64,000 nt of DNA, taken from positions 1-64,000 of the forward strand of contig JAFWLF010000107.1 of NCBI GenBank assembly GCA_017511185.1. The letters are read 5' to 3'. The stretch's first letter is position 1. Each line of letters begins with the position of its first letter. Of this stretch, positions 43,042 to 51,538 are shown piece after piece. The DNA is from RGIG5612 sp017511185. Its GTDB lineage: Bacteria; Bacillota; Clostridia; Lachnospirales; Lachnospiraceae. The notes under the pieces were generated by a model. That model was not told the origin of the DNA, ran no database searches, and worked only from the letters and a program-made list of their open reading frames with translations. A program made the translations under genes and the position numbers.

Positions 43042-44242
43042 TAAACATATCCGATTCCAAAGAGCTTTCTGGGTATTTGCCCAGATCGTTGTCGGAACTG
43101 CGATCAGGCTATTTAAGAATTATCATTGCAAGATCACCAGGCCGAAAAGCAAGGTGTTTCTTGCTTTGTATAATCATACGGATGATATGGATCCGTTTTA
43201 TATGGCGATCGGGCTGTTTCGACACATGCGGTATGTTGCCAGCTCGGTGATCCTCGAAGGATTTACTGGCAGGATCATCTCTTTTCTGGTTGGTCCGATT
43301 CCCCGACGAAAAGCAGCCAGTGCGGATGATACGGTTGCGTTGATGCTTGAAAACCTGAAAGCGGGTATCAGTATTGGATTGAGTGCGGAAGGAAACCGTT
43401 CGTGGGATGGTGAAACTATGTTCATTTCACCTCGGACAGCAGAAGTAGCAAAGCAGTCAGGCGCAGCGCTTGTGACTTTCCGGATCCACGGAGGCTATCT
43501 TCATACACCCCGTTTTGCCGCAAATTCACGGAAAGGTCCGGTCTTCGGAGAAATGGTAAGAGAGTACAGTCCGGAAGAACTGGCCCAAATGAGTGTGCAG
43601 GAGATAGCAGAGGCTATTTCAAAAGATCTTTATGTAAACGCGTATCAGGATCAGAAAGATCCTCCGCCGATCATTAAGAATTATCTGAAAGAGCGTAAGA
43701 TGGTACCTTATAAGGGAAAAGCTAAGGCCGAAAACATTGAAAGCATTCTTTATATATGTCCGACATGCCAAGGTATTGGTACACTTTCCAGCCACAATGA
43801 CGATTTTCACTGCACCTGCGGAATATCCGGAAAAGTAAATGATTATGGATTTCTGGAAGGAAATGTCCCATTTGACAATACGGTTGACTGGAACAAGTGG
43901 CAGAAAAAATACCTGCAGGAACAGACTGCTGTAATTGCCAAGAACAAGGAACTTATCTTTGCTGATCACGGAGCAGATCTATATATAACAAAAAAGAATA
44001 ACCGGCAGCTGGCAGCAAGAAATGCAGCAGTATTGTTTTATCCTGATCAGATCGTGATAAAGGATGACAATGAGACAAAGTCTTTTATGCTGGATGAGAT
44101 CAACAGATTTGCTGCTTTTCGCTCACAAAAGGTTTATTTTACTTGCATGGATGAGTATTGTGAGCTGATATTTGACCACATCGTTTCGGGAATGAAATAT
44201 GAAGCGTTCTGGAGAGTTCTGACCGGCAGACCGTATTTGTAA
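43031..44242 (+). CDS. PlsC-like acyltransferase with C-terminal zinc-ribbon-like region
   Basis: A 403-aa protein. The N-terminal half is a glycerophosphate/lysophosphatidate acyltransferase domain with NHTDDMD (NHx4D-like) near residue 47 and the EGNRSWDG motif near 118. The second half carries CPTCQG...CTCG around 240-262, a probable zinc ribbon, and a novel C-terminal domain. Ordinary PlsC is about 240 aa, so this is an enlarged member, maybe acting on surface lipids (inference). It overlaps the symporter gene by 11 bases. Confidence 0.83.
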   Translation: MAVDKHIRFQRAFWVFAQIVVGTAIRLFKNYHCKITRPKSKVFLALYNHTDDMDPFYMAIGLFRHMRYVASSVILEGFTGRIISFLVGPIPRRKAASADDTVALMLENLKAGISIGLSAEGNRSWDGETMFISPRTAEVAKQSGAALVTFRIHGGYLHTPRFAANSRKGPVFGEMVREYSPEELAQMSVQEIAEAISKDLYVNAYQDQKDPPPIIKNYLKERKMVPYKGKAKAENIESILYICPTCQGIGTLSSHNDDFHCTCGISGKVNDYGFLEGNVPFDNTVDWNKWQKKYLQEQTAVIAKNKELIFADHGADLYITKKNNRQLAARNAAVLFYPDQIVIKDDNETKSFMLDEINRFAAFRSQKVYFTCMDEYCELIFDHIVSGMKYEAFWRVLTGRPYL

Positions 44243-44264
44243 TAATAAAAATAAAGGGATTATC

Positions 44265-44298
44265 AAACAGGCGAAATCAACAGTTTCGCCTGTTTTAT
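44265..44298 (+). terminator. Intrinsic terminator after acyltransferase
   Basis: Perfect 11-bp stem AACAGGCGAAA/TTTCGCCTGTT (44266-44276, 44284-44294), then TTATTG. Confidence 0.9.
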
Positions 44299-44301
44299 TG
44301 T

Positions 44302-44330
44302 TTGTCTATTATATAGTAGTATGCTATAAT
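44302..44330 (+). promoter_or_regulatory. Promoter of liv transport operon
   Basis: TTGTCT at 44302-44307, 17-base spacer, consensus TATAAT at 44325-44330, 52 bases before the substrate-binding protein start. Confidence 0.75.
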
Positions 44331-44382
44331 CCATTCGTAGCACAATTTTTTTAAAACTATAAAAAAATTTAGGAGGAGAAAA

Positions 44383-45702
44383 ATGAAAACAGTGAAAAAA
44401 ATTGCAGCTCTGTTGCTGGCAGCTCTTTTTGCAGTAACACTGCTGGCAGGCTGCGGTGAGAAGAAAGAAACACCGCAGGGCTCCGGAGCTGCTCCAGCTC
44501 CATCTGCAGGCGGCACGATCAAGATCGGTTATGTTAACCCGACGACCGGACCTCTCGCTGGTAACGGCGAAGGCTGTGACTGGGTTGTAAAACAGATCGA
44601 AGATTATGTCAACAACCAAATGGGCGGAATTGAAGTTGATGGCGCTAAGAAGAACATCAAAGTCATCGTTTACGATTCCACATCCAATCAACAGACGGCA
44701 GCTGATATGGCACAGAAACTGTGCGTAGAGGATGAAGTAGACCTGATCGTCGCTATTCAGACTCCTGAGACAGCTATCCCTGTTGAAGCACAGGCTGAAA
44801 TCAACGAAGTACCTTGCGTTGGTATTCAGGCACCAGTTGATCCATGTGCATTTGCTTCTGATTCCCATGATTGGACCGTACATGCATTCTGGACCATTGA
44901 CAACATTTACGAAGCACACAAGGCTCTTTGGACGGCTGCAGGCTTTGGCCCTAACACCGGCGCAAAGATCGGTCTTGCTTTCGCAAATGATGCAGACGGT
45001 ACTGCATGGCATGATACTTTCGTGAAAAAACTTCCGGAAGACGGCTATGTTGTAGTTGACCCGGGTCAGTATCCATCCGGAACTGATGACTTCTCTAACG
45101 TAGTCAAAGCTTTCAAAGATGCTGACATTGATATCCTTGCAGGAACCAACATTCCTCCAGATTTCTCCAACCTCTTCACACAGATGCAGGCAGCAGGCGT
45201 TCAGGTTGACGCTATCACAATGGGTAAATGCTGCTTACTTCCTGGTGATGTCGTTGCTTTAGGCGACAACGTAGAAGGAATCCTTTCCGAGGTTTGGTGG
45301 GCACCGGAGTATCCGTATGTTTCCGCTCTGACCGGTGTTGACTGCCCGACATTAGGTGCAGCTTACCAGAAAGACAACGGCGGCGTTATGCCTCAGCCGG
45401 CAGGCTATGCTTATGCAGCATTAGAGCTTGCAGTAGAAGCATTCCAGAAAGCTGGAACAACTGACAAAGAAGCAGTCTTTAAAGCACTGAAATCTCTGGA
45501 TGTTGAGACCATCGTCGGACCTATCAAATATGATAAGGAAATGAACGGTCTTGCATACTCTGACACCGTTGTTGCAGGCGGACAGTGGCAGAAAGGTGAA
45601 GATGGACAGTGGCATCTGGTCGTGATCGACGCTTCCCTGTATCCGGAACTTTCCGGCGCTATTGCAGGCGAATACAAAGCTGGAAATGCAACTCAGAAAT
45701 AA
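44383..45702 (+). CDS. ABC transporter substrate-binding lipoprotein, LivK/amide family
   Basis: Surface lipoprotein (439 aa) with signal peptide and lipobox LLAGC (Cys24), then a short Pro/Ala/Ser linker and a two-lobed type I periplasmic-binding fold (IKIGYVNPTTGPLAGNGEG, LIVAIQTPETAIP, KIGLAFANDADGTAW). Members bind branched-chain amino acids, amides or related solutes; this one is longer than LivK (about 370 aa), so the ligand may differ. Strong GGAGGAG site. A hairpin behind it probably limits read-through, raising its level above the other components. Confidence 0.92.
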   Translation: MKTVKKIAALLLAALFAVTLLAGCGEKKETPQGSGAAPAPSAGGTIKIGYVNPTTGPLAGNGEGCDWVVKQIEDYVNNQMGGIEVDGAKKNIKVIVYDSTSNQQTAADMAQKLCVEDEVDLIVAIQTPETAIPVEAQAEINEVPCVGIQAPVDPCAFASDSHDWTVHAFWTIDNIYEAHKALWTAAGFGPNTGAKIGLAFANDADGTAWHDTFVKKLPEDGYVVVDPGQYPSGTDDFSNVVKAFKDADIDILAGTNIPPDFSNLFTQMQAAGVQVDAITMGKCCLLPGDVVALGDNVEGILSEVWWAPEYPYVSALTGVDCPTLGAAYQKDNGGVMPQPAGYAYAALELAVEAFQKAGTTDKEAVFKALKSLDVETIVGPIKYDKEMNGLAYSDTVVAGGQWQKGEDGQWHLVVIDASLYPELSGAIAGEYKAGNATQK

Positions 45703-45734
45703 TCGTAACGTGAGTACACAGGAATTATAACGAT

Positions 45735-45777
45735 AAGCGGAGGGCTTTTTCTAAAAGCTCTCCGCTTTGTTGTTTTT
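45735..45777 (+). terminator. Attenuating hairpin between binding protein and ABC genes
   Basis: AAGCGGAG (45735-45742) pairs with CTCCGCTT (45760-45767), with further GCTTTT/AAAAGC pairing, followed by TGTTGTTTTTC. Partial termination here would give more binding protein than permease. Confidence 0.7.
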
Positions 45778-45799
45778 CTTGACCTCAAAGGAGGAAACA

Positions 45800-46537
45800 A
45801 TGGGGAATATTTTAACTTTTGAACATATTGACGCTGGCTATGGCCGTGTCCAGATTCTCCATGATTTATCATTTTCAGTAGAAGAGGGCGAAGTATATGG
45901 CGTTATCGGCCCAAATGGCTGTGGAAAGACGACCATGTTCAATGCTTTGATCGGTCTGATCATTCCGAACAAAGGAACGATTACTTTTAATGGACAAAAT
46001 GTAACAAAGATGAAACCGGATAAACGGTGCCATCTGGGTATAGGAAGAACCTACCAGGTCCCGCGTCCGTTTGAAGGAATGAGCGTTTACGAGAATGTTC
46101 TGGTAGCAGCTGTTCACGGCGCAAATCATAACGAAAAGACCGGCCGTGAAGTAGCGCTGAAGTCGCTGGAACTAACTGAATTGTATGATAAAAGGGAGAT
46201 CCTTGCGGGCGAGCTGACACTGCTTGACCGTAAACGTTTAGAGATTGCCAGAGCTTTAGGCACCGAGCCGAAACTTTTGCTTTTAGATGAGGTCGCAGCA
46301 GGCCTGACAGAGGCAGAGGTACAGGACGTTATTAAAATGGTGAAAAACCTGAAAGCAGCTGGCTATTCCATCATTTGGATCGAGCATGTTATCCAGACAA
46401 TGGTGGAAGCAACCGACCATCTGATGTGCATGTCTGATGGACATGAACTTCTGATCGGTGAGCCGAGACCGGTTATGGAATCGAAAGAAGTCGAAGAAGT
46501 TTACTTAGGAGTGGAGGAAGAAGACGAAGATGAGTGA
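45800..46537 (+). CDS. livG: Branched-chain amino acid-type ABC transporter ATPase, LivG-like
   Basis: Cytoplasmic ATPase subunit (245 aa). Walker A GPNGCGKT at 37-44, Walker B LLLLDEVAAGL near 155-165. The signature region reads LTLLDRKRLEIARAL rather than LSGGQ, a variant known in LivG-type subunits. ATG 45800 with AAAGGAGG is the real start; the longer frame runs into the attenuator. It overlaps livF by 8 bases. Confidence 0.93.
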   Translation: MGNILTFEHIDAGYGRVQILHDLSFSVEEGEVYGVIGPNGCGKTTMFNALIGLIIPNKGTITFNGQNVTKMKPDKRCHLGIGRTYQVPRPFEGMSVYENVLVAAVHGANHNEKTGREVALKSLELTELYDKREILAGELTLLDRKRLEIARALGTEPKLLLLDEVAAGLTEAEVQDVIKMVKNLKAAGYSIIWIEHVIQTMVEATDHLMCMSDGHELLIGEPRPVMESKEVEEVYLGVEEEDEDE

Positions 46538-47243
46538 GCCTATGTTAAAAGTGGAAGGCGTACAAGCCAAATATGGAGACTTCATCGCAGTCGCTGATGC
46601 TTCGCTGGAAGTTCCGGAAGGGATGATCGTATCCCTGATCGGATCCAACGGTGCAGGCAAGTCCACTCTTATGGACACGATTGCCGGTCTTCATAAACCA
46701 AGTCAGGGAAAAATATATTTTAAAGGGGAAGACATTACCGGTCTTTCCGCGGATAAAATTGTTGTCCGCGGTCTTTCTCTGGTTCCACAGGGAAGCCGCT
46801 GCTTTATCCGTATGACGGTTGAGGACAACCTGATCATGGGCAGTTTCCCAAAGGTCGTCCGTAAAAAATGGAAAGACTCTTTAGAGAGAGTCTATGAGCT
46901 GTTCCCGGTATTGAAACAGAAGAGAAACGATCTGTCCGGAAGTCTTTCCGGCGGTCAGCGTCAGATGGTTGCTATCGGACGTGCTCTGATGACCAATCCG
47001 GAACTGATCCTGTTTGACGAGATTTCTCTGGGTCTTGCACCTACAACCATTAAGGATATTTATGCAAGGATCAAAGAAATCAATAAGTCCGGAACAACAG
47101 TTGTTCTGGTCGAGCAGGATACACAGAGAGCTATCAAGACGGCAAAGCTTGTTGATGTCATGCTGAAAGGAAAAGTCGTATTATCCGGTAAACCGGAAGA
47201 CTTGAGCGATGAGGACATCAAGAAAGCATACTTTGGAATCTAG
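46530..47243 (+). CDS. livF: Branched-chain amino acid-type ABC transporter ATPase, LivF-like
   Basis: Second ATPase subunit (237 aa) that pairs with LivG. Walker A GSNGAGKST near residue 37, signature LSGGQRQMVAIGRAL, Walker B LILFDEISLGLAP. The start overlaps the end of livG, indicating coupled synthesis of the two ATPases. A GGAAGGAGG site after its stop serves livH. Confidence 0.94.
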   Translation: MSEPMLKVEGVQAKYGDFIAVADASLEVPEGMIVSLIGSNGAGKSTLMDTIAGLHKPSQGKIYFKGEDITGLSADKIVVRGLSLVPQGSRCFIRMTVEDNLIMGSFPKVVRKKWKDSLERVYELFPVLKQKRNDLSGSLSGGQRQMVAIGRALMTNPELILFDEISLGLAPTTIKDIYARIKEINKSGTTVVLVEQDTQRAIKTAKLVDVMLKGKVVLSGKPEDLSDEDIKKAYFGI

Positions 47244-47258
47244 GAAGGAGGATAAAAC

Positions 47259-48104
47259 ATGCAGGTTATACAGGTTATTATAAACGGTATATTGCTTGGC
47301 GGTATTTATGCTCTCCTGGGCGTAGGTATGACTATGATGTTCGGTATTGTCAAGCTTACCAATCTGGCACATGGTGAATTTATTATCATCGGTGCTTATC
47401 TTTCAACCATACTGGCCAATGCTATCGGCGTGGACCCGATCCTTACGATCATTGTAACGGTCCCGATCATGTTCCTGGTCGGAATGGGACTGCAGTCAGG
47501 TCTGATCAACCGTGTCATGAAGATCGGTTCCGAGCCTGCACTGCTGGTTACTTTCGGTCTGTCCATCATTTTGGCAGATGCTATGCTTTTGATCTTCTCA
47601 GCAGATGCGCAGAGAGCAAACGTTCCTTACAACACCGCATCTCTGAGAATCGCACAGGGATTGAACATTTCCGTGCTGGATCTGATCGTTTTCTGCATCA
47701 GTCTGGCAACGATCATTGTTCTTTCCATTTTCTTAAAGAAGACCTATCTTGGACGTTCCATCCGTGCAACCTCGGATGATACGCAGGCAGCTTCTCTGAT
47801 GGGCGTCAATGTCAACCGCACCTATGCGATTGCAATGGGTATTGCAATGGCAACGGCTGCTATCGCCGGCATGTGCGTCAGCATGAAATGGGTCTACTAT
47901 CCAAGCAGCGGCGGCAACTACCTGCTCACCGCGTTTGGTGTCGTTGTTATCGGTGGTATGGGATCTATTCCGGGTACATTGATCGCCGGTCTGATCCTTG
48001 GATTAGCACAGGTCATCGGCGGCGCGAATTACGGACAGCTCATTGCATATGTGTTGATGGTGCTGTTCCTGGCAGTTCGTCCGCAGGGTCTGTTCAGTAA
48101 GTAG
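47259..48104 (+). CDS. livH: Branched-chain amino acid-type ABC permease, LivH-like
   Basis: Integral membrane permease (281 aa, about 8 helices). Family segments: NGILLGGIYALLGVGMTMMFGIVKLTNLAHGEF, then the ATPase-contact loop near ATSDDTQAASLMGVNVNRTY and GVVVIGGMGSIPGTLIAGL. Forms the channel with LivM. Well-placed AAGGAGG. Confidence 0.94.
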   Translation: MQVIQVIINGILLGGIYALLGVGMTMMFGIVKLTNLAHGEFIIIGAYLSTILANAIGVDPILTIIVTVPIMFLVGMGLQSGLINRVMKIGSEPALLVTFGLSIILADAMLLIFSADAQRANVPYNTASLRIAQGLNISVLDLIVFCISLATIIVLSIFLKKTYLGRSIRATSDDTQAASLMGVNVNRTYAIAMGIAMATAAIAGMCVSMKWVYYPSSGGNYLLTAFGVVVIGGMGSIPGTLIAGLILGLAQVIGGANYGQLIAYVLMVLFLAVRPQGLFSK

Positions 48105-48120
48105 AAGGGAGGAGAATGAA

Positions 48121-49149
48121 ATGAAAGAAAATACAGCCACCCTTCATAAACCTGTTAAGATCCTGGACGGTATTGTGATGCTGATCATCTGCATTGTGAT
48201 CTGTGTAGCATTATACGTTTTGGGAATCACAAAGACGTTCTCCAATAATACCATGCGGTATATGTTCAAGATCTTCCTTTACATTACAATGGGAACCATG
48301 TGGAACCTGATGAGCGGTTTCACAGGTATGACAAGTCTTGGACAGCAGGTATTTATTGGTATTGCTGGTTATTCCGTAGCAGTTATGACATCGACCTATA
48401 AAATGTCCATGTGGATGGGACTTCTGGTCGGTGCTGTGATCGGAGTCGTCTTCGCATTTATCCTGTCATTTGTCCTGTTCAGGATGCGAGGCATGTATTT
48501 TGCTGTAGCTACCTGGCTGATAGCGGAAGCTGTAAGGCTGTGGTTTAACAGCTGGGCATTTGTTAAACAGGGCGCAGGTATGACAGTTGCAGTTAAGCAG
48601 ATCCCGAAGGTAAGAGAACTGTATATTTACGCACTGACACTTATGATCATAGCGCTGGTTGTCGTCTTTGCATTGCTTCGGACGAAAACTGGTCTTGGAC
48701 TGACCGCTATGAGAGATGATGCAGACGCATCCAGTTCTGTTGGCGTGAATATCTTCAAGTCCAAACTGCTGTGCTATCTGATCTGTTCCGTATTTATCGC
48801 ACTTTGCGGCGGCCTCTTTGCACTGCAGAAAGGTTCCGTCCTTCCGTCATCATCATTTGGTATTGACTGGACGGTCGCTATGGTGTTCATCGTTATTTTA
48901 GGCGGTGTCGGAACGATGGCCGGCCCGATCTTAGGCGGTATCATTTATGTTATCCTGTCTGAGTTCCTGGCTCACTTCCCTGGATGGTCCAACATCATCC
49001 TTGGAGCTATCGCTATTCTGGTCATCATTTTCCTGCCAGACGGCATTATCGGAACACTGCAGAAGAAACTGAATTTCGAGATCTTCTCTCAGAAGAGATT
49101 ATCTGCACCGAAAAAGAGTCTGAAACAGAAAGCGGACATGGCAGCTTAA
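48121..49149 (+). CDS. livM: Branched-chain amino acid-type ABC permease, LivM-like
   Basis: Second permease subunit (342 aa, about 9-10 helices). It shows GFTGMTSLGQQVFIGIAGYS, the coupling loop TAMRDDADASSSVGVNIFKSKLL and VILGGVGTMAGPILGG. Completes a K-G-F-H-M operon; a terminator follows. Confidence 0.94.
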   Translation: MKENTATLHKPVKILDGIVMLIICIVICVALYVLGITKTFSNNTMRYMFKIFLYITMGTMWNLMSGFTGMTSLGQQVFIGIAGYSVAVMTSTYKMSMWMGLLVGAVIGVVFAFILSFVLFRMRGMYFAVATWLIAEAVRLWFNSWAFVKQGAGMTVAVKQIPKVRELYIYALTLMIIALVVVFALLRTKTGLGLTAMRDDADASSSVGVNIFKSKLLCYLICSVFIALCGGLFALQKGSVLPSSSFGIDWTVAMVFIVILGGVGTMAGPILGGIIYVILSEFLAHFPGWSNIILGAIAILVIIFLPDGIIGTLQKKLNFEIFSQKRLSAPKKSLKQKADMAA

Positions 49150-49165
49150 GTAATTACAAATGGAG

Positions 49166-49198
49166 AAGACCGGGTGTAAAAGCCCGGTCTTTTTTTAT
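49166..49198 (+). terminator. Intrinsic terminator after livM
   Basis: AAGACCGGG/CCCGGTCTT stem (49166-49174, 49183-49191) followed by a T run. Confidence 0.92.
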
Positions 49199-49217
49199 TT
49201 ACAAAAATTTATTAAAA

Positions 49218-49244
49218 TTAGCACTCACCACTTGACAGTGCTAA
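49218..49244 (+). promoter_or_regulatory. CIRCE operator (HrcA binding site)
   Basis: TTAGCACTC, 9 bases, then CAGTGCTAA; the consensus is TTAGCACTC-N9-GAGTGCTAA, so there is one mismatch. It overlaps the -35 hexamer of the hsp20 promoter, as expected for HrcA repression of a heat-shock gene. Confidence 0.92.
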
Positions 49245-49259
49245 TAATTATGTTATAAT
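49232..49259 (+). promoter_or_regulatory. hsp20 promoter within CIRCE
   Basis: Consensus TTGACA at 49232-49237 lies inside the CIRCE element; extended -10 TGTTATAAT ends at 49259; spacer 16 bases. Confidence 0.85.
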
Positions 49260-49347
49260 ACGCATAGAACAAATACACAGTATATAGCAACATAAACAAA
49301 AGATTCACACATGTAGTAAAAAACCGATCACACAGGAGGTAATAAAA

Positions 49348-49773
49348 ATGTATTTAGCAAAAAGAAATAACACAAACTTTTTCGATGACTTTTTCAAAAG
49401 CCCGTTTTTAGGAGCTGTAGAACAGGTTGGCGGAAGCAGATTGATGAAGACAGATGTAAAAGAAGTGGAAGATGCTTTTGAGATCATTATGGATCTTCCG
49501 GGCGTAGAAAAAGAAGATATTCAGATCGAATTAAAAGAGGGATATCTGACAGTATCAGCAAGCAAGACGACTCAGTTCAGTGAGAGTGGTGAAAACTGCA
49601 GGTATATCCGGAAAGAAAGATTTGAAGGCTCTGCTAAGAGAAGCTTCTTTGTAGGAGATTTTGCAAATGAAGATAATATTCGCGCATCCTACAACAACGG
49701 CGTCTTGAAACTGACAATTCCTAAAGAGCCGGAACCGGAACCGGAGCAGCCGAAACGGATCAACATCGACTGA
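49348..49773 (+). CDS. Small heat-shock protein, Hsp20/alpha-crystallin family
   Basis: ATP-independent holdase chaperone (141 aa). The alpha-crystallin domain runs from about residue 33: DVKEVEDAFEIIMDLPGVEKEDI, then ELKEGYLTVSA and the end-of-domain signature ASYNNGVLKLTIPK. The short C-terminal tail is EPEPEQPKRINID; the usual IxI oligomerisation motif appears only as INID. AGGAGG before ATG 49348. Controlled by the CIRCE site, hence by HrcA. Confidence 0.96.
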   Translation: MYLAKRNNTNFFDDFFKSPFLGAVEQVGGSRLMKTDVKEVEDAFEIIMDLPGVEKEDIQIELKEGYLTVSASKTTQFSESGENCRYIRKERFEGSAKRSFFVGDFANEDNIRASYNNGVLKLTIPKEPEPEPEQPKRINID

Positions 49774-49783
49774 CAAATGTAAG

Positions 49784-49818
49784 AAACTGCCGCATGAAAA
49801 TGCGGCAGTTTTTTTATA
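49784..49818 (+). terminator. Intrinsic terminator after hsp20
   Basis: Perfect 12-bp stem AAACTGCCGCAT/ATGCGGCAGTTT with 4-base loop and T run. Confidence 0.95.
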
Positions 49819-49825
49819 TTTAGTC

Positions 49826-49854
49826 TTGATTATTTCTGCTTTCCCTTGTACAAT
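49826..49854 (+). promoter_or_regulatory. tRNA-Pro promoter
   Basis: TTGATT at 49826-49831, 17 bases, TACAAT at 49849-49854; 20 bases before the tRNA. Confidence 0.65.
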
Positions 49855-49874
49855 AGCACTCGTGCATGACACAT

Positions 49875-49948
49875 CGGTGTGTGGCTCAGTTTGGTAGAGC
49901 GCTGCGTTCGGGACGCAGAGGTCGCAGGTTCAAATCCTGTCACACCGA
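49875..49948 (+). tRNA. tRNA-Pro (CGG)
   Basis: A 74-nt cloverleaf: acceptor CGGTGTG/CACACCG, anticodon stem CTGCG/CGCAG with loop TTCGGGA (CGG), T-loop GGTTCAAATCC, discriminator A. CCA not encoded. Its own promoter and terminator make it a single-gene unit. Confidence 0.95.
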
Positions 49949-49951
49949 TTC

Positions 49952-49988
49952 GCGTAAAGTTGAGAATTCCTCACTTTACGCTTTTTTT
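49952..49988. terminator. Terminator shared by tRNA-Pro and the minus-strand MATE gene
   Basis: GCGTAAAGT/ACTTTACGC with inner GAG/CTC pairing, then a T run; the A-T flanks make it usable from both sides. The MATE stop codon overlaps its T run. Confidence 0.85.
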
Positions 49989-51381
49989 ATGTCTCCCGGG
50001 TGAGCTTCTTCATCCAGGTATATTTGCGGAAATGGATAAAGGTTGGCAGGCACTTGAATATCTGGTCAGACTGAACGACGACTACAACCCATTCAACCGG
50101 CCATTTCCACCAGAAAGCGGCCATGAAGCTGAGCGGCATGACGATCAGCCAGGTTGAGATCAGGTTCATTGCCATTGTGAAGTTTGCATCGCCGCCGCCC
50201 TGGATGATGCCGAAACTGACAGGCATCTGATAGCTCATTCCAACCATGATCACAGCCATGATGAGGATGAGGCGTCCGGCCAAAGCCAATGCGTTATCAT
50301 TCAAATTATAGAGTGTCAGAAGCGGATTTTTCAGAATGACTAACAGCAGCCCTAAAAGGAATCCAATGCCTACGTCGATGACGGAGAGTGTACGGCCGTC
50401 ACTTTTGATCCGGTTCATTTCCCCACGTCCGATCGACTGTCCGATCATGACAGCACTGGTCGAGCTCATTGCGACAACGATTACCTTCAAGTATTGATAA
50501 AAAGTAGTGGCAACGGAATTTGCTGCGATGGCATCTGCGCTCAGATGACCTAAAATAGCTGTCTGCATAGGAACGGAGACACCCCAGAGGACGGTGGCAC
50601 ACATGATCGGAAAATAGACCTTTAAATAGTCTTTCCACAGTCCTGCATCATTTTTAAGAAGCCATGCGATGGCACCTTCTGAATCAGATGGCTTTTTGAA
50701 AAGTTTCAGTTTCTTATCTGCAAAAATCAAATACAGGAGGACTATTAACAATTCAATGATACGGGCGATCAGGGTGCCGATTGCTGCACCGGTGATCCCC
50801 ATTTCAGGGAACCCCAGTTTTCCGAAGATCAGAACATAATTGATACCAACATTGATGATCAGGGATATGATCGATATATAAAAGGAAATGTTGACAGTTC
50901 CAACTGCGCGAAGGGCCGCCATCAGAATATTAGTCAGGATATAAAGAAGGAAAGTCCACATAATGATCAGCAGATATTTCCGTCCTTCTTCAATGATACC
51001 TGCATCAGAGGTGAATATCCTTACAATACCTCCAGGGATGAAAGCACAGATTAGAAGCAGGATGATGGCAATGGCTGCTCCAATCTTTAAAGAGATCCCT
51101 ACAAGCCGCCGGATCGGACTGGTACGGTTCTGCCCCCAGTACTGGGCGGCCAGTGCGACTAAAGCATTGCCGAAGGAAATGGCAAACTGCTGGATGATAA
51201 AGAAAACCTGATTGACAGTGGCAGCTCCGCTTAATGCATTCTGTGAATAACTGCCAAGCATGATGTTATCTGCCATATTCACGGAATAGGCAATAATATT
51301 CTGCAAGGCTACGAAAGCAAGCATACTGAATAGTGAACGATAAAAAGTTTTATCTTTGGTGAAAAAAGAGGTCTGATCCAA
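49987..51381 (-). CDS. MATE family efflux transporter (second)
   Basis: Twelve-helix antiporter (464 aa) on the minus strand, opposite to its neighbours. VNMADNIMLGSYSQNALSG and FGNALVALAAQYWGQNR mark the first repeat, GVSVPMQTAILGHLSADAIAANS the second. The start is a TTG supported by AAGGAG at 8-9 bases. It is divergent from a TetR-type gene 157 bases away, which probably controls it. It is only distantly similar to the MATE at 40240. Confidence 0.92.
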   Translation of the reverse strand: MDQTSFFTKDKTFYRSLFSMLAFVALQNIIAYSVNMADNIMLGSYSQNALSGAATVNQVFFIIQQFAISFGNALVALAAQYWGQNRTSPIRRLVGISLKIGAAIAIILLLICAFIPGGIVRIFTSDAGIIEEGRKYLLIIMWTFLLYILTNILMAALRAVGTVNISFYISIISLIINVGINYVLIFGKLGFPEMGITGAAIGTLIARIIELLIVLLYLIFADKKLKLFKKPSDSEGAIAWLLKNDAGLWKDYLKVYFPIMCATVLWGVSVPMQTAILGHLSADAIAANSVATTFYQYLKVIVVAMSSTSAVMIGQSIGRGEMNRIKSDGRTLSVIDVGIGFLLGLLLVILKNPLLTLYNLNDNALALAGRLILIMAVIMVGMSYQMPVSFGIIQGGGDANFTMAMNLISTWLIVMPLSFMAAFWWKWPVEWVVVVVQSDQIFKCLPTFIHFRKYTWMKKLTRET

Positions 51382-51538
51382 AAGAAGTTCTCCTTGCCGA
51401 CAGCTACATTTTTTAAAAAATTGTTGCTTTTTATACTATCATATCTGCCGGAAAAATGGTATGATTAACAAAAATATATATGTGGTTTATGCAACACGGA
51501 GTTGGTATTTAACATTCTTTGTAATTGGGGGAAAGAAT

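Noticed and set aside
46200..46260. LivG lacks the LSGGQ/LSYGQ signature (LTLLDRKRLEIARAL instead)
   Set aside because: This variant is, as far as I recall, common in LivG-type ATPases; Walker A and B motifs are intact, so not a defect.
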